Assembly (NCBI GenBank): GCA_963778185.1
Contig: CAVZTF010000004.1
Span: forward strand, 558,001 to 622,000
Length of the DNA stretch: 64,000 nt
Reading direction: 5' to 3'
Source of the DNA: RPQJ01 sp963778185
GTDB lineage: Bacteria > Pseudomonadota > Gammaproteobacteria > Steroidobacterales > Steroidobacteraceae
Position numbers and translations under genes: made by a program. Positions 53,797-61,506 of this stretch are shown here, in pieces; the stretch's first letter is position 1; each line of letters opens with the position of its first letter. The notes under the pieces were generated by a model that saw nothing but the letters and a program-made list of their open reading frames with translations, searched no databases and was not told where the DNA came from.

Positions 53797-54459
53797 ATGG
53801 GCGTAACGGTCGTCACTGGTGCGAATCGCGGGATCGGTCTGGAGCTGGCACGGCAGCTCAAGGCCCGCGGAGCGAACGTCGTCGCGGTCTGCCGCAAGAG
53901 CACGTCCGAGCTCGATGCGCTGGGAGTGCGAATTGAAAGCGTCGGCGACCTCGCGCGGCCCGCGGCGTGGTCGAATCTGGCGGAGCGGCTCGCGAACGAC
54001 GAGATCGACCTGCTGGTCCAGAATGCCGGCATGGTGGTGGCCGACAACCTCGCGGACGTCGGTCCCGACGGCGTGCGGGCGCAGTTCGAGGTCAACGCCA
54101 TGGCGCCGCTGTTTCTCACGCAGGCGCTCGCCCCGCGGCTGCATGCCGGCTCCAGGGTAGCGCTCGTCACCAGCCGCATGGGTTCCATGGGCGACAACGG
54201 TTCGGGCGCCTATTACGGCTATCGCATGAGCAAGGCCGCGTTGAATGCGGCTGGCGTTTCCCTGGCCCGCGACCTCGCGCCGCGGGGGATCGCCGTGGTC
54301 ATCCTGCACCCGGGTGCCGTGCGCACGGGGATGACCGGGGGACAGGGCATGATCGATGCGGAAGAGTCCGTTCGTGGGCTGCTGCAGCGCATCGACGAGC
54401 TGCGGCTCGAGACCACCGGACGCTTCCTGCACCAGAACGGCGAAGTGTTGCCCTGGTAG
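53797..54459 (+). CDS. Short-chain dehydrogenase/reductase
   Basis: 220 residues of a classical SDR. TGANRGIGLELA binds NAD(P), NAG near residue 76 and the catalytic Ser in LVTSRMGSMG, then YYGYRMSK with the Y-x-x-x-K pair, complete the active site; PGAVRTGM follows. The ATG is one base past the RDD stop. The substrate is unknown. The MarR-type gene lies just past its stop on the other strand. Confidence 0.9.
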   Translation: MGVTVVTGANRGIGLELARQLKARGANVVAVCRKSTSELDALGVRIESVGDLARPAAWSNLAERLANDEIDLLVQNAGMVVADNLADVGPDGVRAQFEVNAMAPLFLTQALAPRLHAGSRVALVTSRMGSMGDNGSGAYYGYRMSKAALNAAGVSLARDLAPRGIAVVILHPGAVRTGMTGGQGMIDAEESVRGLLQRIDELRLETTGRFLHQNGEVLPW

Positions 54460-54465
54460 CGTTGG

Positions 54466-54915
54466 TCAGGTGCCCAGCTGGCCCGGCAGGTTGGCCGTGA
54501 GGCGGCCCAGCAGCCGGCCGAGCGTTTCGAGTTCCCGTTCAGTCCAGTGGTCGCCGAACAGGGATGCCGCCATCTGGGAGAGCGTCTTGCCGCCTTCGCG
54601 GGCGAGCCGGCGGCCCGCCGCCGTGAGCACCACGTAGCCCACCCGCGCATCCCGCGGATCATCGCCACGGGTGACCCAGCCGAGCTTCTCCATCGGAACC
54701 ACCATGCGGGTGACGCTCGACTGGCTGAGGTCGAGTCGGTCGGCCAGGTCGACGCGGCGCAGGCGCCCGCCCGCGGCCTGCTCGAGATGCATGAGCAGCA
54801 TGAGCTCGTTCACGGACAGGCCGTGCACGCCGCCGAGCTCCGCGGCAAACCGGTACTGCAGGTGGGACTGGGCGCGCACGAGGCGCAGGACGGCCTGGGT
54901 GGCTGGGTTCTTCAT
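54466..54915 (-). CDS. MarR family transcriptional regulator
   Basis: 149 residues. A typical MarR dimer/wHTH fold: LRLVRAQSHLQYRF is the first helix, RRVDLADRLDLSQSSVTRMVVPMEKLGWV is the HTH, and RGDDPRDARVGYVVLTAAGR the wing with the D-x-R motif. The ATG at 54915 was used; the longer frame upstream has no support. It is divergent from the FMN reductase operon, with palindromic AAGTA-containing sites in between. It probably represses itself and the flavin reductase genes. Confidence 0.9.
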   Translation of the reverse strand: MKNPATQAVLRLVRAQSHLQYRFAAELGGVHGLSVNELMLLMHLEQAAGGRLRRVDLADRLDLSQSSVTRMVVPMEKLGWVTRGDDPRDARVGYVVLTAAGRRLAREGGKTLSQMAASLFGDHWTERELETLGRLLGRLTANLPGQLGT

Positions 54916-54936
54916 GCCCGCATTGTACGGTAGATG

Positions 54937-54963
54937 CTTGCGAATACAAGTACCCAGCAAGTA
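54937..54963. promoter_or_regulatory. Putative MarR operator between marR-like gene and FMN reductase
   Basis: An inverted repeat CTTG-CGAATA-CAAG (54937-54950), and two copies of AAGTA, 11 bases apart (54948-54952 and 54959-54963), lie 22-48 bases upstream of the regulator start. Such TTG/CAA half-sites resemble MarR-family operators. The role is inferred. Confidence 0.5.
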
Positions 54964-55094
54964 TAGGGTCGTCGGTACCTCGGCTCGTCGTCGTGGCGCG
55001 GCCCCGGGCGTATGATGGGAAAGGATCGTGCAGGTTCGTCGCGACTTCATGCACCACCTGGATCGTCCGGCCATCCCCGGCGGGAGCTGAAACC

Positions 55095-55658
55095 GTGCTG
55101 CAAATTCTCGGCATTTCCGGCAGCCTGCGGGCGGGCTCGTTCAACACGGCGCTGTTGCGCGCTGCGCAGGCCATGGGTGGTGCTGCCTTCGAACTCGAGG
55201 TCGCAACGCTGCATGGCATACCGCTCTACGACGGCGACCTGGAGCAGCGCGAGGGAGTGCCAGGGGCGGTCGGTTCGCTCAAGGAGCGGGTCGCTGCCAG
55301 CGACGGCGTGCTGCTCGCGACGCCGGAGTACAACAACGGCATTCCGGGCGTGTTCAAGAACGCGATCGACTGGTTGTCGCGTCCGTCGAACGACATCGCA
55401 CGGGTCTTCACCGGGCGGCCGTTCGCGATTGTCGGCGCGTCGCCGGGTGGATTCGGGACGATCCTGTCGCAGAATGCCTGGCTGCCGGTGCTGCGCACCC
55501 TCGGCGTCCGCCACTGGACCGGTGGCAGACTGATGGTGTCGCGAGCCAGCCAGGTGTTCGACGAACACGGCGGGATCCGGGACGAGGCGGTTCGCGGGCA
55601 GCTGGCGAAGTTTCTCGCCGGGTTCGCGGCGTTCGCTGCCGAGACGACGGCGCGCTGA
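55095..55658 (+). CDS. NAD(P)H-dependent FMN reductase
   Basis: 187 residues of flavodoxin-like fold. GISGSLRAGSFNTALL binds the FMN phosphate, ATPEYNNGIPGVFKNAIDW is the isoalloxazine contact, and GASPGGFGT a second loop; these match the ChrR/YieF/ArsH-like reductases that reduce quinones, chromate or azo dyes with NAD(P)H. The GTG at 55095 has GGGAG 8 bases upstream. It is divergent from a MarR regulator, and thus likely induced by a phenolic or electrophile. Confidence 0.9.
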   Translation: MLQILGISGSLRAGSFNTALLRAAQAMGGAAFELEVATLHGIPLYDGDLEQREGVPGAVGSLKERVAASDGVLLATPEYNNGIPGVFKNAIDWLSRPSNDIARVFTGRPFAIVGASPGGFGTILSQNAWLPVLRTLGVRHWTGGRLMVSRASQVFDEHGGIRDEAVRGQLAKFLAGFAAFAAETTAR

Positions 55659-55750
55659 ATGTCCGGGCGGCTCTTTCCTTGCAACCGTTGTCGAATGGGC
55701 GTGTCGCCGTTCGACCAGTGGATGAACGGGGCCGACGTGGAGAACACGCC

Positions 55751-56131
55751 ATGAAATACCTCTGCCTCGCGTACGAAGAGGAGGGGATGCTCGATGCGCT
55801 CTCGCGCGAGGAATGGGCTGTGCTGCGCAAGGAGACCCTGGACTACGTCGAGGATCTCCGGCGCAGCGGGCGCCTGGTCATCACGCACGCGCTGCAGAGC
55901 GTGCGCAGCGCGACGACGGTGCGGGTCCGTCACGGACGGCTGTCGGCGACGGACGGCCCGTTCGCCGAGACCAAGGAGAGCCTGGGCGGGTTCTTCCTGA
56001 TCGAAGCCCGCGACCTGAACGAGGCGATCCAGGTCGCCGCCCGGTGGCCGTCTGCACGACTCGGCAGCATCGAGGTGCGGCCGATCGAGGAATTCCTGCG
56101 CCCGGAGAACCGCTACGGCGGCGCGACCTGA
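55751..56131 (+). CDS. YCII-related (DGPF-type) protein
   Basis: 126 residues. MKYLCLAYEEE and DGPFAETKESLGGFFLIEA are the signature of YCII-related/DGPF proteins often paired with sigma-70-like ECF factors; no ECF gene is adjacent here. IEVRPIEEFL ends the domain. The ATG at 55751 was chosen over an earlier start. It precedes the DUF1428 and YheU genes in the same direction. Function is unknown, though the fold resembles the dimeric ferredoxin-like group. Confidence 0.9.
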   Translation: MKYLCLAYEEEGMLDALSREEWAVLRKETLDYVEDLRRSGRLVITHALQSVRSATTVRVRHGRLSATDGPFAETKESLGGFFLIEARDLNEAIQVAARWPSARLGSIEVRPIEEFLRPENRYGGAT

Positions 56132-56181
56132 GCGCAAGGGCCAGGCGGTCCGATCACGTTCGACAACTGGGGAGAATCGAC

Positions 56182-56544
56182 ATGGCTCTATACGTGGATG
56201 GCTTCGTACTGCCGGTGCCGAAGAAGAACCTGGCCGCTTACCGCAAGATGGCGCGGCTCGCCGGCAAGATCTTCCGCGAGCTCGGCGCGCTGGCATACGT
56301 CGAGGCACTGGCCGACGACGTCAAGCCGGGCAAGTGGACCTCGTTTCCGCAAAGCGTGAAGTTGAAGCCCGGCGAGGCCGTGGTGTTTTCCTACATCGTC
56401 TACCGGTCGCGTCGTGACCGCGACCGCATCAGCGCCCGGTTCATGAGCGATCCGCGGCTGAAAAAGTACGCGGACCCGAAGAACATGCCCTTCGACGGCA
56501 AGCGCATGTTCTGGGGCGGCTTCAAGACCTTCGTATCGCTCTGA
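56182..56544 (+). CDS. DUF1428 family protein
   Basis: 120 residues. MALYVDGFVLPVPKKNLAAYR opens the family; GALAYVEALADDVKPGKWTSFP and MPFDGKRMFWGGFK are the other conserved blocks. It is a dimeric alpha/beta-barrel-like fold of unknown function. GGGGAG lies about 8 bases upstream of the ATG. It sits between the YCII gene and the YheU gene, all on the plus strand within 500 bases. Confidence 0.92.
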   Translation: MALYVDGFVLPVPKKNLAAYRKMARLAGKIFRELGALAYVEALADDVKPGKWTSFPQSVKLKPGEAVVFSYIVYRSRRDRDRISARFMSDPRLKKYADPKNMPFDGKRMFWGGFKTFVSL

Positions 56545-56551
56545 GGGCGCG

Positions 56552-56818
56552 TTGACCGACTGGTACGACGAACAGGAACGCCCGCCCCCGCTGGCCGTGC
56601 CGTACACGGAGCTGTCGGACGACGCCCTGCGCGGCGTCATCGAGTCATTCGTGCTGCGCGAAGGCACGGATTACGGCGCGCGCGATGTGACGCACGAGCA
56701 GAAGGTCGCGCAGGTGATGCGCCAGTTGCAGCGCGGCGAGGCGCAGATCATGTTCGATCCCGTGACCAGCACGGTGGATATCGTCGTGGTCGTGCGCGGA
56801 AGTCCGCGCGGGCCCTGA
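56552..56818 (+). CDS. YheU/UPF0270 family protein
   Basis: 88 residues. PYTELSDDALRGVIESFVLREGTDYG and HEQKVAQVMRQLQRGEAQIMFD are the diagnostic YheU blocks, a family essentially limited to Gammaproteobacteria. The start is a TTG at 56552 seven bases after the DUF1428 stop, with GAGGG overlapping that stop. Function unknown. It ends one base before the stop of the convergent DUF3617 gene. Confidence 0.9.
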   Translation: MTDWYDEQERPPPLAVPYTELSDDALRGVIESFVLREGTDYGARDVTHEQKVAQVMRQLQRGEAQIMFDPVTSTVDIVVVVRGSPRGP

Positions 56819-56819
56819 G

Positions 56820-57263
56820 TTACTTCCTGCAGTCCCCGATCCGTCGCGCCTGCAGCACCTCCTGCGACCTGGTGCCGTTCACGACCGAGTCGACGGTGAT
56901 GGTGTAGGCCTCGGCGCTCGCGACTTCCAGCACCGAGTCGGACTTCGAGGTCATGCCGGCCATCGTGCAGGTGGCCGAGTAACGGTAGGTCTTGCCGCTG
57001 TGAGAGAGCGGCGTGAACTGGCAGCCTGATTTCCCGAGCATTGCCTGCTGCTGCCGCTGGTCCGCCGTCGGGTCGGTGCAGCGGGTGCTCGACACCCGGG
57101 TGGGTGCCGCGCCAGCGTCCGTCATCGTTCGTTCAAACGTCCAGATGCCCGGCTTGAAGGCCGGCCAGTCGGCGGCCGACACGCTCGCGATGCCCAGGCC
57201 GAACAGGGCGGCGGGCGAGAGGACGCGAATCAGCAGGCGGGTGCGGGTCGTGGGCACGGTCAT
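56820..57263 (-). CDS. DUF3617-like exported protein
   Basis: 147 residues. A signal peptide (about 1-30, SVSA-ADW) is followed by FKPGIWTFERTM, the usual PGxW start of DUF3617, and four cysteines (RCTDP, GCQFTP, ATCTM and GDCRK) that probably form two disulfides. It is a periplasmic protein of unknown function. The ATG at 57263 was used. Its stop is adjacent to the YheU stop on the other strand. Confidence 0.85.
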   Translation of the reverse strand: MTVPTTRTRLLIRVLSPAALFGLGIASVSAADWPAFKPGIWTFERTMTDAGAAPTRVSSTRCTDPTADQRQQQAMLGKSGCQFTPLSHSGKTYRYSATCTMAGMTSKSDSVLEVASAEAYTITVDSVVNGTRSQEVLQARRIGDCRK

Positions 57264-57304
57264 TGCCTCCTTGGGTGGATGGGGTGCGTAGTGCCATCGG
57301 CAGG

Positions 57305-57682
57305 CTAGTCGTCTCGCTTCAGCAGCCCGGCGAGGTCGGCAAAAGGAGTGTGCGTGGCGGCCGGCCGGGTCTCGCGCTGGCCTGCAAGCGTGCCGGGCTG
57401 CTCGAGGTACCGCTGGTGTTCGTTGTCGTGGCAGTAGAGGCAGAGCAGTTCCCAGTTGCTGCCGTCCGGCGGATTGTTGTCGTGGTTGTGATCCTTGTGA
57501 TGGACGGTGAGCTCGTGGAGATTGCCGCGGTCGAATTCGCGCGCGCAGCGACCGCAGATCCAGGGATAAAGCTTCAGCGCCTGGGCGCGATAGCCCTGGT
57601 CGCGTTCCTCCCGGGTGCGTCGCGCATCCGCAACGATGCGGTCGAGGCGGTCGAGGTCAGGGGCGTCCTTGCGGGTCGGCAT
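57305..57682 (-). CDS. HNH nuclease, YajD family
   Basis: 125 residues. CGRCAREF and CLYCHDNEH give the two CxxC zinc pairs; between them TVHHKDHNHDNNPPDGSNWELL is the HNH motif (beta-beta-alpha metal) with the catalytic histidine. The N-terminal helix DRLDRIVADARRTREERDQGYR is that of YajD. The ATG at 57682 was preferred over a GTG or ATG further upstream. It may cleave nicked or modified DNA; its role is unknown. Confidence 0.9.
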   Translation of the reverse strand: MPTRKDAPDLDRLDRIVADARRTREERDQGYRAQALKLYPWICGRCAREFDRGNLHELTVHHKDHNHDNNPPDGSNWELLCLYCHDNEHQRYLEQPGTLAGQRETRPAATHTPFADLAGLLKRDD

Positions 57683-57762
57683 GGGGGGATTCTGTCCTGC
57701 GACGGGCAAGGCGGGAAGGGGGGCACCGATGAGCGTCGAGGCGGCGCTGATATGATCCGGGC

Positions 57763-58089
57763 ATGAGCAACGAAAGCAGCGGGTCCACGGGCAAGCTCTC
57801 CTCCTCCGATGTGCGGCGCGTGGAGCGTGGCTCCTCCGGCGGCCGCTGGGTTGCGGTCGTGGACGGGCACGAGGCGGAAATGACCTATTCGCGCGCCTCG
57901 CCGACCCTGGTCATCATCGATCACACCGGCGTGCCGGATGCGCTGCGCGGTCGCGGCGTCGGGCAGGCGCTGGTGTTGCGCGCTGTCGAGGATGCGCGGC
58001 GCGAGGGATTCAGGATCATCCCGCTGTGTCCGTTCGCCAAGGCGCAGTTCGAGCGCCACGCCGACTGGCGGGACGTGCTGTCGGCCTAG
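57763..58089 (+). CDS. Small GCN5-related N-acetyltransferase
   Basis: 108 residues, including a Ser-rich N-terminal tail of about 25 residues. EMTYSRASPTLVIIDHTGVPDALRGRGVGQALV is the GNAT core, with GRGVG for acetyl-CoA; IIPLCPFAKAQFERHADW is the C-terminal block of the short YjdJ/Gcn5-related family (CG-type). These small GNATs have unknown substrates. The ATG at 57763 lacks a strong ribosome site. Confidence 0.88.
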   Translation: MSNESSGSTGKLSSSDVRRVERGSSGGRWVAVVDGHEAEMTYSRASPTLVIIDHTGVPDALRGRGVGQALVLRAVEDARREGFRIIPLCPFAKAQFERHADWRDVLSA

Positions 58090-58196
58090 TCACGCAGGGA
58101 CGCAGGCCCGGAATTTCACTGATCTGTGACGTACGGCGCGCTATTCGGGGTTGATCTGGCGTCCGCCGGATAGTACTTGTGCATGTGGAATGGGGA

Positions 58197-58222
58197 GCTG
58201 AAATCGGGGGGCTGAAATCGGG
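58197..58222 (+). repeat. Short tandem repeat before the diguanylate cyclase gene
   Basis: GCTGAAATCGGG occurs twice, 14 bases apart (58197 and 58211), just upstream of the AAGGAG ribosome site (58227-58232) of the cyclase gene. It may be a replication slip or a leader element. No function is shown. Confidence 0.55.
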
Positions 58223-58240
58223 CGCTAAGGAGTGACGCGC

Positions 58241-59212
58241 ATGCACCGAATCGATCCCTCCAGGCTTCACAACGTGCTGGAGCAACTGGAGCAGGCCGCA
58301 CAAGATCACGCCGAATGGCAGGAGAGCCTGCTGCGGTCGGTGGTCTGCGGGCTTCCATTCAACCTGGACGACGTCCGCGAGAACGCGCACCACCACTGCC
58401 GCTTCGGCCGCTGGTATCACGAGCGGGCGCCCGCGGAGCTGTGGGGGCAGCCGGCGTTTGCGGCGATCGGGACGGAGCACGAACGCCTGCACCGGGCCGC
58501 CGCCCAGCTGCTGCGCGACCTGGCCGCCGACGCGCCCATCGCGCGCGAGAACTTCGAGGAACTGGTGGCCGGGAGCGCGCGCATGCGCCTGCAGCTCGAA
58601 AGCCTCAAGCACGAGATCCAGGGCGCGCTGCAGAACCGCGACGCGCTGACGGGCGCCCACAACCGTGTCGAGATGCTGCCGGCGCTTCGTGAATGGCGCC
58701 AGCTGGCGCAGCGCGACATCCAGCGGTGCTGCATCGTCTTCATGGACGTGGATCACCTCAAGGAAATCAACGACTCCTACGGCCATCAGGTGGGCGATGA
58801 GGTCCTCTCGGGCGTCGTCGGATATCTCGCCAGGCACCTGCGACCCTATGACAAGGTGTTTCGCTACGGCGGCGACGAATTCCTCATCGCGCTGCCGGGC
58901 GCCGATCTCGCCATGGGGCAGGCCGTGATCAAGCGCGTCCGCGAAGGCCTCGCGAGCGGGCCGCTGCCCGCCGGCACCAGCGGCGTGGCGATCCACGTGA
59001 CCGCCTCGTTCGGGCTCGCGCTGCTCGACCCGGATGTCGGCGTGGAGGAGTCCATCGAAAGAGCCGACCAGGCCCTGCTGCTCGCCAAGACCGCGGGCCG
59101 CAATCGTGCGATCAACTGGGATTCGTCCGTCACGACGGGCACGCGGCTCAGGCGGCTCGAGATCGACGATGTCGCGGCTCTGGGAGCCGCCGGCGCCGAG
59201 CCGCGCAAATGA
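58241..59212 (+). CDS. Diguanylate cyclase with zinc-binding CZB domain (DgcZ-like)
   Basis: 323 residues. The N-terminal CZB domain (about 15-125) shows the zinc ligands in DHAEW, HHHCRFGRW and EHERLHRAA, as in E. coli DgcZ/YdeH. A GGDEF domain follows: MDVDHLKEINDSYGHQVGDE binds Mg-GTP, RYGGDEFLIAL is the active site, and RPYD eight residues upstream is an intact RxxD inhibitory site. So it should make c-di-GMP, with activity repressed by zinc, and be subject to product inhibition. The ATG at 58241 has AAGGAG 8 bases upstream. Confidence 0.93.
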   Translation: MHRIDPSRLHNVLEQLEQAAQDHAEWQESLLRSVVCGLPFNLDDVRENAHHHCRFGRWYHERAPAELWGQPAFAAIGTEHERLHRAAAQLLRDLAADAPIARENFEELVAGSARMRLQLESLKHEIQGALQNRDALTGAHNRVEMLPALREWRQLAQRDIQRCCIVFMDVDHLKEINDSYGHQVGDEVLSGVVGYLARHLRPYDKVFRYGGDEFLIALPGADLAMGQAVIKRVREGLASGPLPAGTSGVAIHVTASFGLALLDPDVGVEESIERADQALLLAKTAGRNRAINWDSSVTTGTRLRRLEIDDVAALGAAGAEPRK

Positions 59213-59400
59213 AAGGGCCGAGCGGCGCCTGAGCGTGCCCGGCCCTGCTGGCTCCGGTCTCCCGTCCGCAGCGTGTGCACTGCGGATTCGAGGGGCGGAC
59301 TGCAAGGGAGGATCGACTGCGGCCCAGGCCCACTCGGCCCCGTGTCGCCGACCGCCAGCAGGCATCGACACGCGGGACTCGCTTTCTTTTTACGCCGCAG
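59208..59400. repeat. Duplicated intergenic element, copy B
   Basis: The second copy of the element at 45297-45541, in the same orientation. Its left end overlaps the stop of the diguanylate cyclase gene, and its right end lies 28 bases before the stop of the minus-strand gene at 59429. It contains, on the minus strand, the conserved GTGTCG/CGACAC hairpin (within 59340-59371), a perfect TCCGCAG/CTGCGGA hairpin (within 59264-59285) and a terminator stem at the end. The middle differs from copy A. It could be the 3' end of the minus-strand transcript or a separate RNA. Confidence 0.7.
59215..59245 (-). terminator. Intrinsic terminator at the end of repeat copy B (minus strand)
   Basis: GGGCCG (59215-59220) pairs with CGGCCC (59240-59245), extended past one mismatch by GC/GC. 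On the minus strand the stem is followed by TTTCATTT. It would end transcripts from the minus-strand gene at 59429-59836 or from the repeat itself. Confidence 0.6.
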
Positions 59401-59428
59401 CTCGCGATGCATGCATCGCCAGAAGTAC

Positions 59429-59836
59429 CTATGGCCGTCGCAGCATGCCCGGCAGTTGGCAGGCCTCGACGACGTGCAGGTGCGCCCGGTCGTCGTTGTC
59501 CGTGATGCTCGCGAAGCCGGCGGCCAATTCGCCAGGGTCACGCGCCGCAGGGTCGCATCCGACGACGAGGCGGAAGCGGTTGAATCCGTGCGCGTCTCGT
59601 TCCGACCGCCCCCTGCTTGCGAGGCGCTCCACGGTGGCCGGCGCCACGCGCCGGTCTGGAAATTCAAGCACGTAGATCAGCAGGCGGCTGCCCACCGCGA
59701 GCCGCGTGTACGGATCCGCCGTCTCCGGCGAGGTTGCATGGTGAACGGTGATCGACTCGAAGACCTCGTCGGGGCACCTGCAGCCCAGCGTGCCGCGGAC
59801 GAAGCGTTCGATGGATGCGCGTTCGGCGGGATTCAT
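59429..59836 (-). CDS. Conserved-looking protein of unknown function
   Basis: 135 residues. FVRGTLGCRCPDEVFESI holds a CxC that may bind metal; LAVGSRLLIYVLEF and RFRLVVGCDP suggest an alpha/beta fold; the C-terminus ITDNDDRAHLHVVEACQLP contains several His and Asp residues. I do not recognise the family. The ATG at 59836 (MNPAERASIERFV) was preferred over a longer start. No membrane segment or signal. Confidence 0.65.
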   Translation of the reverse strand: MNPAERASIERFVRGTLGCRCPDEVFESITVHHATSPETADPYTRLAVGSRLLIYVLEFPDRRVAPATVERLASRGRSERDAHGFNRFRLVVGCDPAARDPGELAAGFASITDNDDRAHLHVVEACQLPGMLRRP

Positions 59837-59952
59837 GGGAAGTGCGCCCGTGCGGTACAGCGGAGCAGGCTCACGCCGCTGCATGGCGCAAGGATAGCCC
59901 GGGGCGTTGCGCGGTGTAGCAGAATGAGGGCCAGCGACTTCGGGAGGTGAAC

Positions 59953-60258
59953 GTGCGCGACGAACTCCAACAATTGCCGGCGGTGGGCCCGAGCATGGCG
60001 GCGGACCTGCGGCGGCTCGGCGTGCGGTCCGTGAAAGGCCTTGCCCGGCGGGATCCTGAGCGCCTCTACGCGCGGCTGTGCGTGATCACGGGCGAGCGGC
60101 AGGATCCCTGCGTGCTCTACACGTTCCGCTGCGCGATCTATGCGGCGCGGACCGTCCGGCCAAAGGCGGAGCTGCTCAAGTGGTGGAACTGGAAGGGGCG
60201 AACACTCGCCAGTCGGGACGCGCGCTCCCGGGTCACGACGAATCCGGGTCGCTCGTAG
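59953..60258 (+). CDS. Helix-hairpin-helix protein, Cdd1-like
   Basis: About 101 residues. LPAVGPSMAADLRRLGVRSV is a helix-hairpin-helix motif, followed by DPERLYARLCVITGERQDPCVLYTFRCAIY and KWWNWK, the blocks of the small Cdd1/pathogenicity-locus family. It may bind DNA; function unknown. A GGGAGG site at 59942-59947 favours the GTG at 59953 over that at 59947. The last 15 residues exceed the usual family end and run antisense to an acetyltransferase relic. Confidence 0.85.
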   Translation: MRDELQQLPAVGPSMAADLRRLGVRSVKGLARRDPERLYARLCVITGERQDPCVLYTFRCAIYAARTVRPKAELLKWWNWKGRTLASRDARSRVTTNPGRS

Positions 60259-60362
60259 ATTGCCTGCGCCCGTGGATACGTTGCCGCCACGTCCAGTGCG
60301 GCGGCTCGGAAGGCGAGCGACACCGCCGGATCGACGGGCGCGAGCCTGGCCAGTGGCCGGTT
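60138..60362 (-). pseudogene. C-terminal relic of a GNAT acetyltransferase
   Basis: On the minus strand the open stretch reads AALDVAATYPRAQAIYERPGFVVTRER and later RPFQFHH, the familiar C-terminal end of GNAT enzymes (the pattern NPRAQALYERLGFVV). The acetyl-CoA-binding loop and N-terminal half are missing. Most of it is antisense to the Cdd1-like gene. It is probably the remnant of a gene truncated by a rearrangement; a chance reading is possible. Confidence 0.45.
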
Positions 60363-60394
60363 CGCGTCCTTTGTATCGCGGGCAGTGGTGCCCG

Positions 60395-60529
60395 TTACTC
60401 AGCCGGGCCCGTCGGCTGCGCAGGCGTCTCGTCTTTCTTCTGTTGCCGGCGCTGCAACTTCTCGTCGCGTTTCTTGCGCGCGGCGGCTTCCCGCTGTTTC
60501 TTCTGGTGGGCGTAATTGGGCTTGGCCAT
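60395..60529 (-). CDS. Small Lys/Arg-rich protein
   Basis: 44 residues starting MAKPNYAHQKKQREAAARKK and ending in an acidic/Pro tail (PAQPTGPAE). This start is characteristic of a small conserved bacterial family of basic helical proteins of unknown function. The frame is complete, with an ATG at 60529 and TAA at 60395-60397, and GGAGAGCTC upstream gives a ribosome site. It is the only gene in the interval. It may bind nucleic acid or ribosomes (inference). Confidence 0.7.
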   Translation of the reverse strand: MAKPNYAHQKKQREAAARKKRDEKLQRRQQKKDETPAQPTGPAE

Positions 60530-60570
60530 GAGCTCTCCGATGACTGCGACCGGCTTGGGTCCGCTACAGA

Positions 60571-61350
60571 TTAGCGGTTAGCGCCGGTTGATGCAGCCTG
60601 GCCGTTCGACAGGGCGAGCCTGACCGACAGCAAAGCGTGGTCGGAGAGCGGTTCGCCGTGGCCGTTGGCCTGGCCGGCGAGCACCGTGCGCCCCGCCTTG
60701 TAGAGGTACCGCGCGTCGGAGATGCGCAGGCGTGGACTCGCCAGCGCATGGTCGATGCGCGTCGTCGCCGAGCCGTCGGCCGAGCGGTAGCTCCACTCGC
60801 CGGCGGGGTTCGGCAGATGGAAGCCCGCCTGCCTGAGCCGGGGGAACACCGCGGCGCAGGGCCGGGTGTCGGTGTGGGGGTCGCAGTTGAAATCGCCGAC
60901 GAAGAGGATCTGTCGACCCTTCGCGACCTGGATGATCGACTCGACCTGGTTCCAATACCCGCTGCGCTCCGGAGCCGCAAGGTAGACGGGGGCGCGCAGG
61001 CCCACGATCTCGAGCTTCAAGTTGGGGAAGCGGCGGTGCAGCCAGTTGGTGCTGGCCGCCTCCGTGTAGCCGGGGACGGGCAGCAGGTCGTCGTCGGCCA
61101 TCGCGGTGCGCGCGGCGATCAGGACCTGGTTCTGGCGCGGGGCCTTCACGGAGACGGCGACGCTCTCGAAGCCGATGTCCTTCAGGCTGTCCTTGAACCT
61201 GGCGTGATGCTCGCCGTCCACGAATTCCGTGAGCACGAGGATGTCGACGTCCAGCGTGGCGATTGCGTGGATGACCGCGGGCGGGATCGCCTTCCTGCCG
61301 GAGCGGTGGTTCAGGTTCCAGGCGGCGATGTGGACTTTCGTGTCGAGCAT
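60571..61350 (-). CDS. Endonuclease/exonuclease/phosphatase (EEP) family hydrolase
   Basis: 259 residues. The EEP motifs are AAWNLNHRSG (Asn), VLTEF with the metal Glu, FVGDFNCDPH with the Asp/Asn pair, DHAL and the terminal LSDHALLSV (His). This Mg-dependent fold cuts nucleic acids or phosphodiesters. No signal or membrane segment is seen. Substrate unknown. Confidence 0.88.
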   Translation of the reverse strand: MLDTKVHIAAWNLNHRSGRKAIPPAVIHAIATLDVDILVLTEFVDGEHHARFKDSLKDIGFESVAVSVKAPRQNQVLIAARTAMADDDLLPVPGYTEAASTNWLHRRFPNLKLEIVGLRAPVYLAAPERSGYWNQVESIIQVAKGRQILFVGDFNCDPHTDTRPCAAVFPRLRQAGFHLPNPAGEWSYRSADGSATTRIDHALASPRLRISDARYLYKAGRTVLAGQANGHGEPLSDHALLSVRLALSNGQAASTGANR

Positions 61351-61506
61351 GTGTCCGCGGCTGCGTGATTACCAGGCGGCCCATATTGATGCGCGGACGC
61401 GCCCGTGAGGTCGGGAACGCGACCAGAATGGGCAGATATGGAATTGACACCGGGCGCTGGCGGGAGGCCGTCCGCCGCGGTGCTCATCCTGGCCGCATCG
61501 ATCGGG

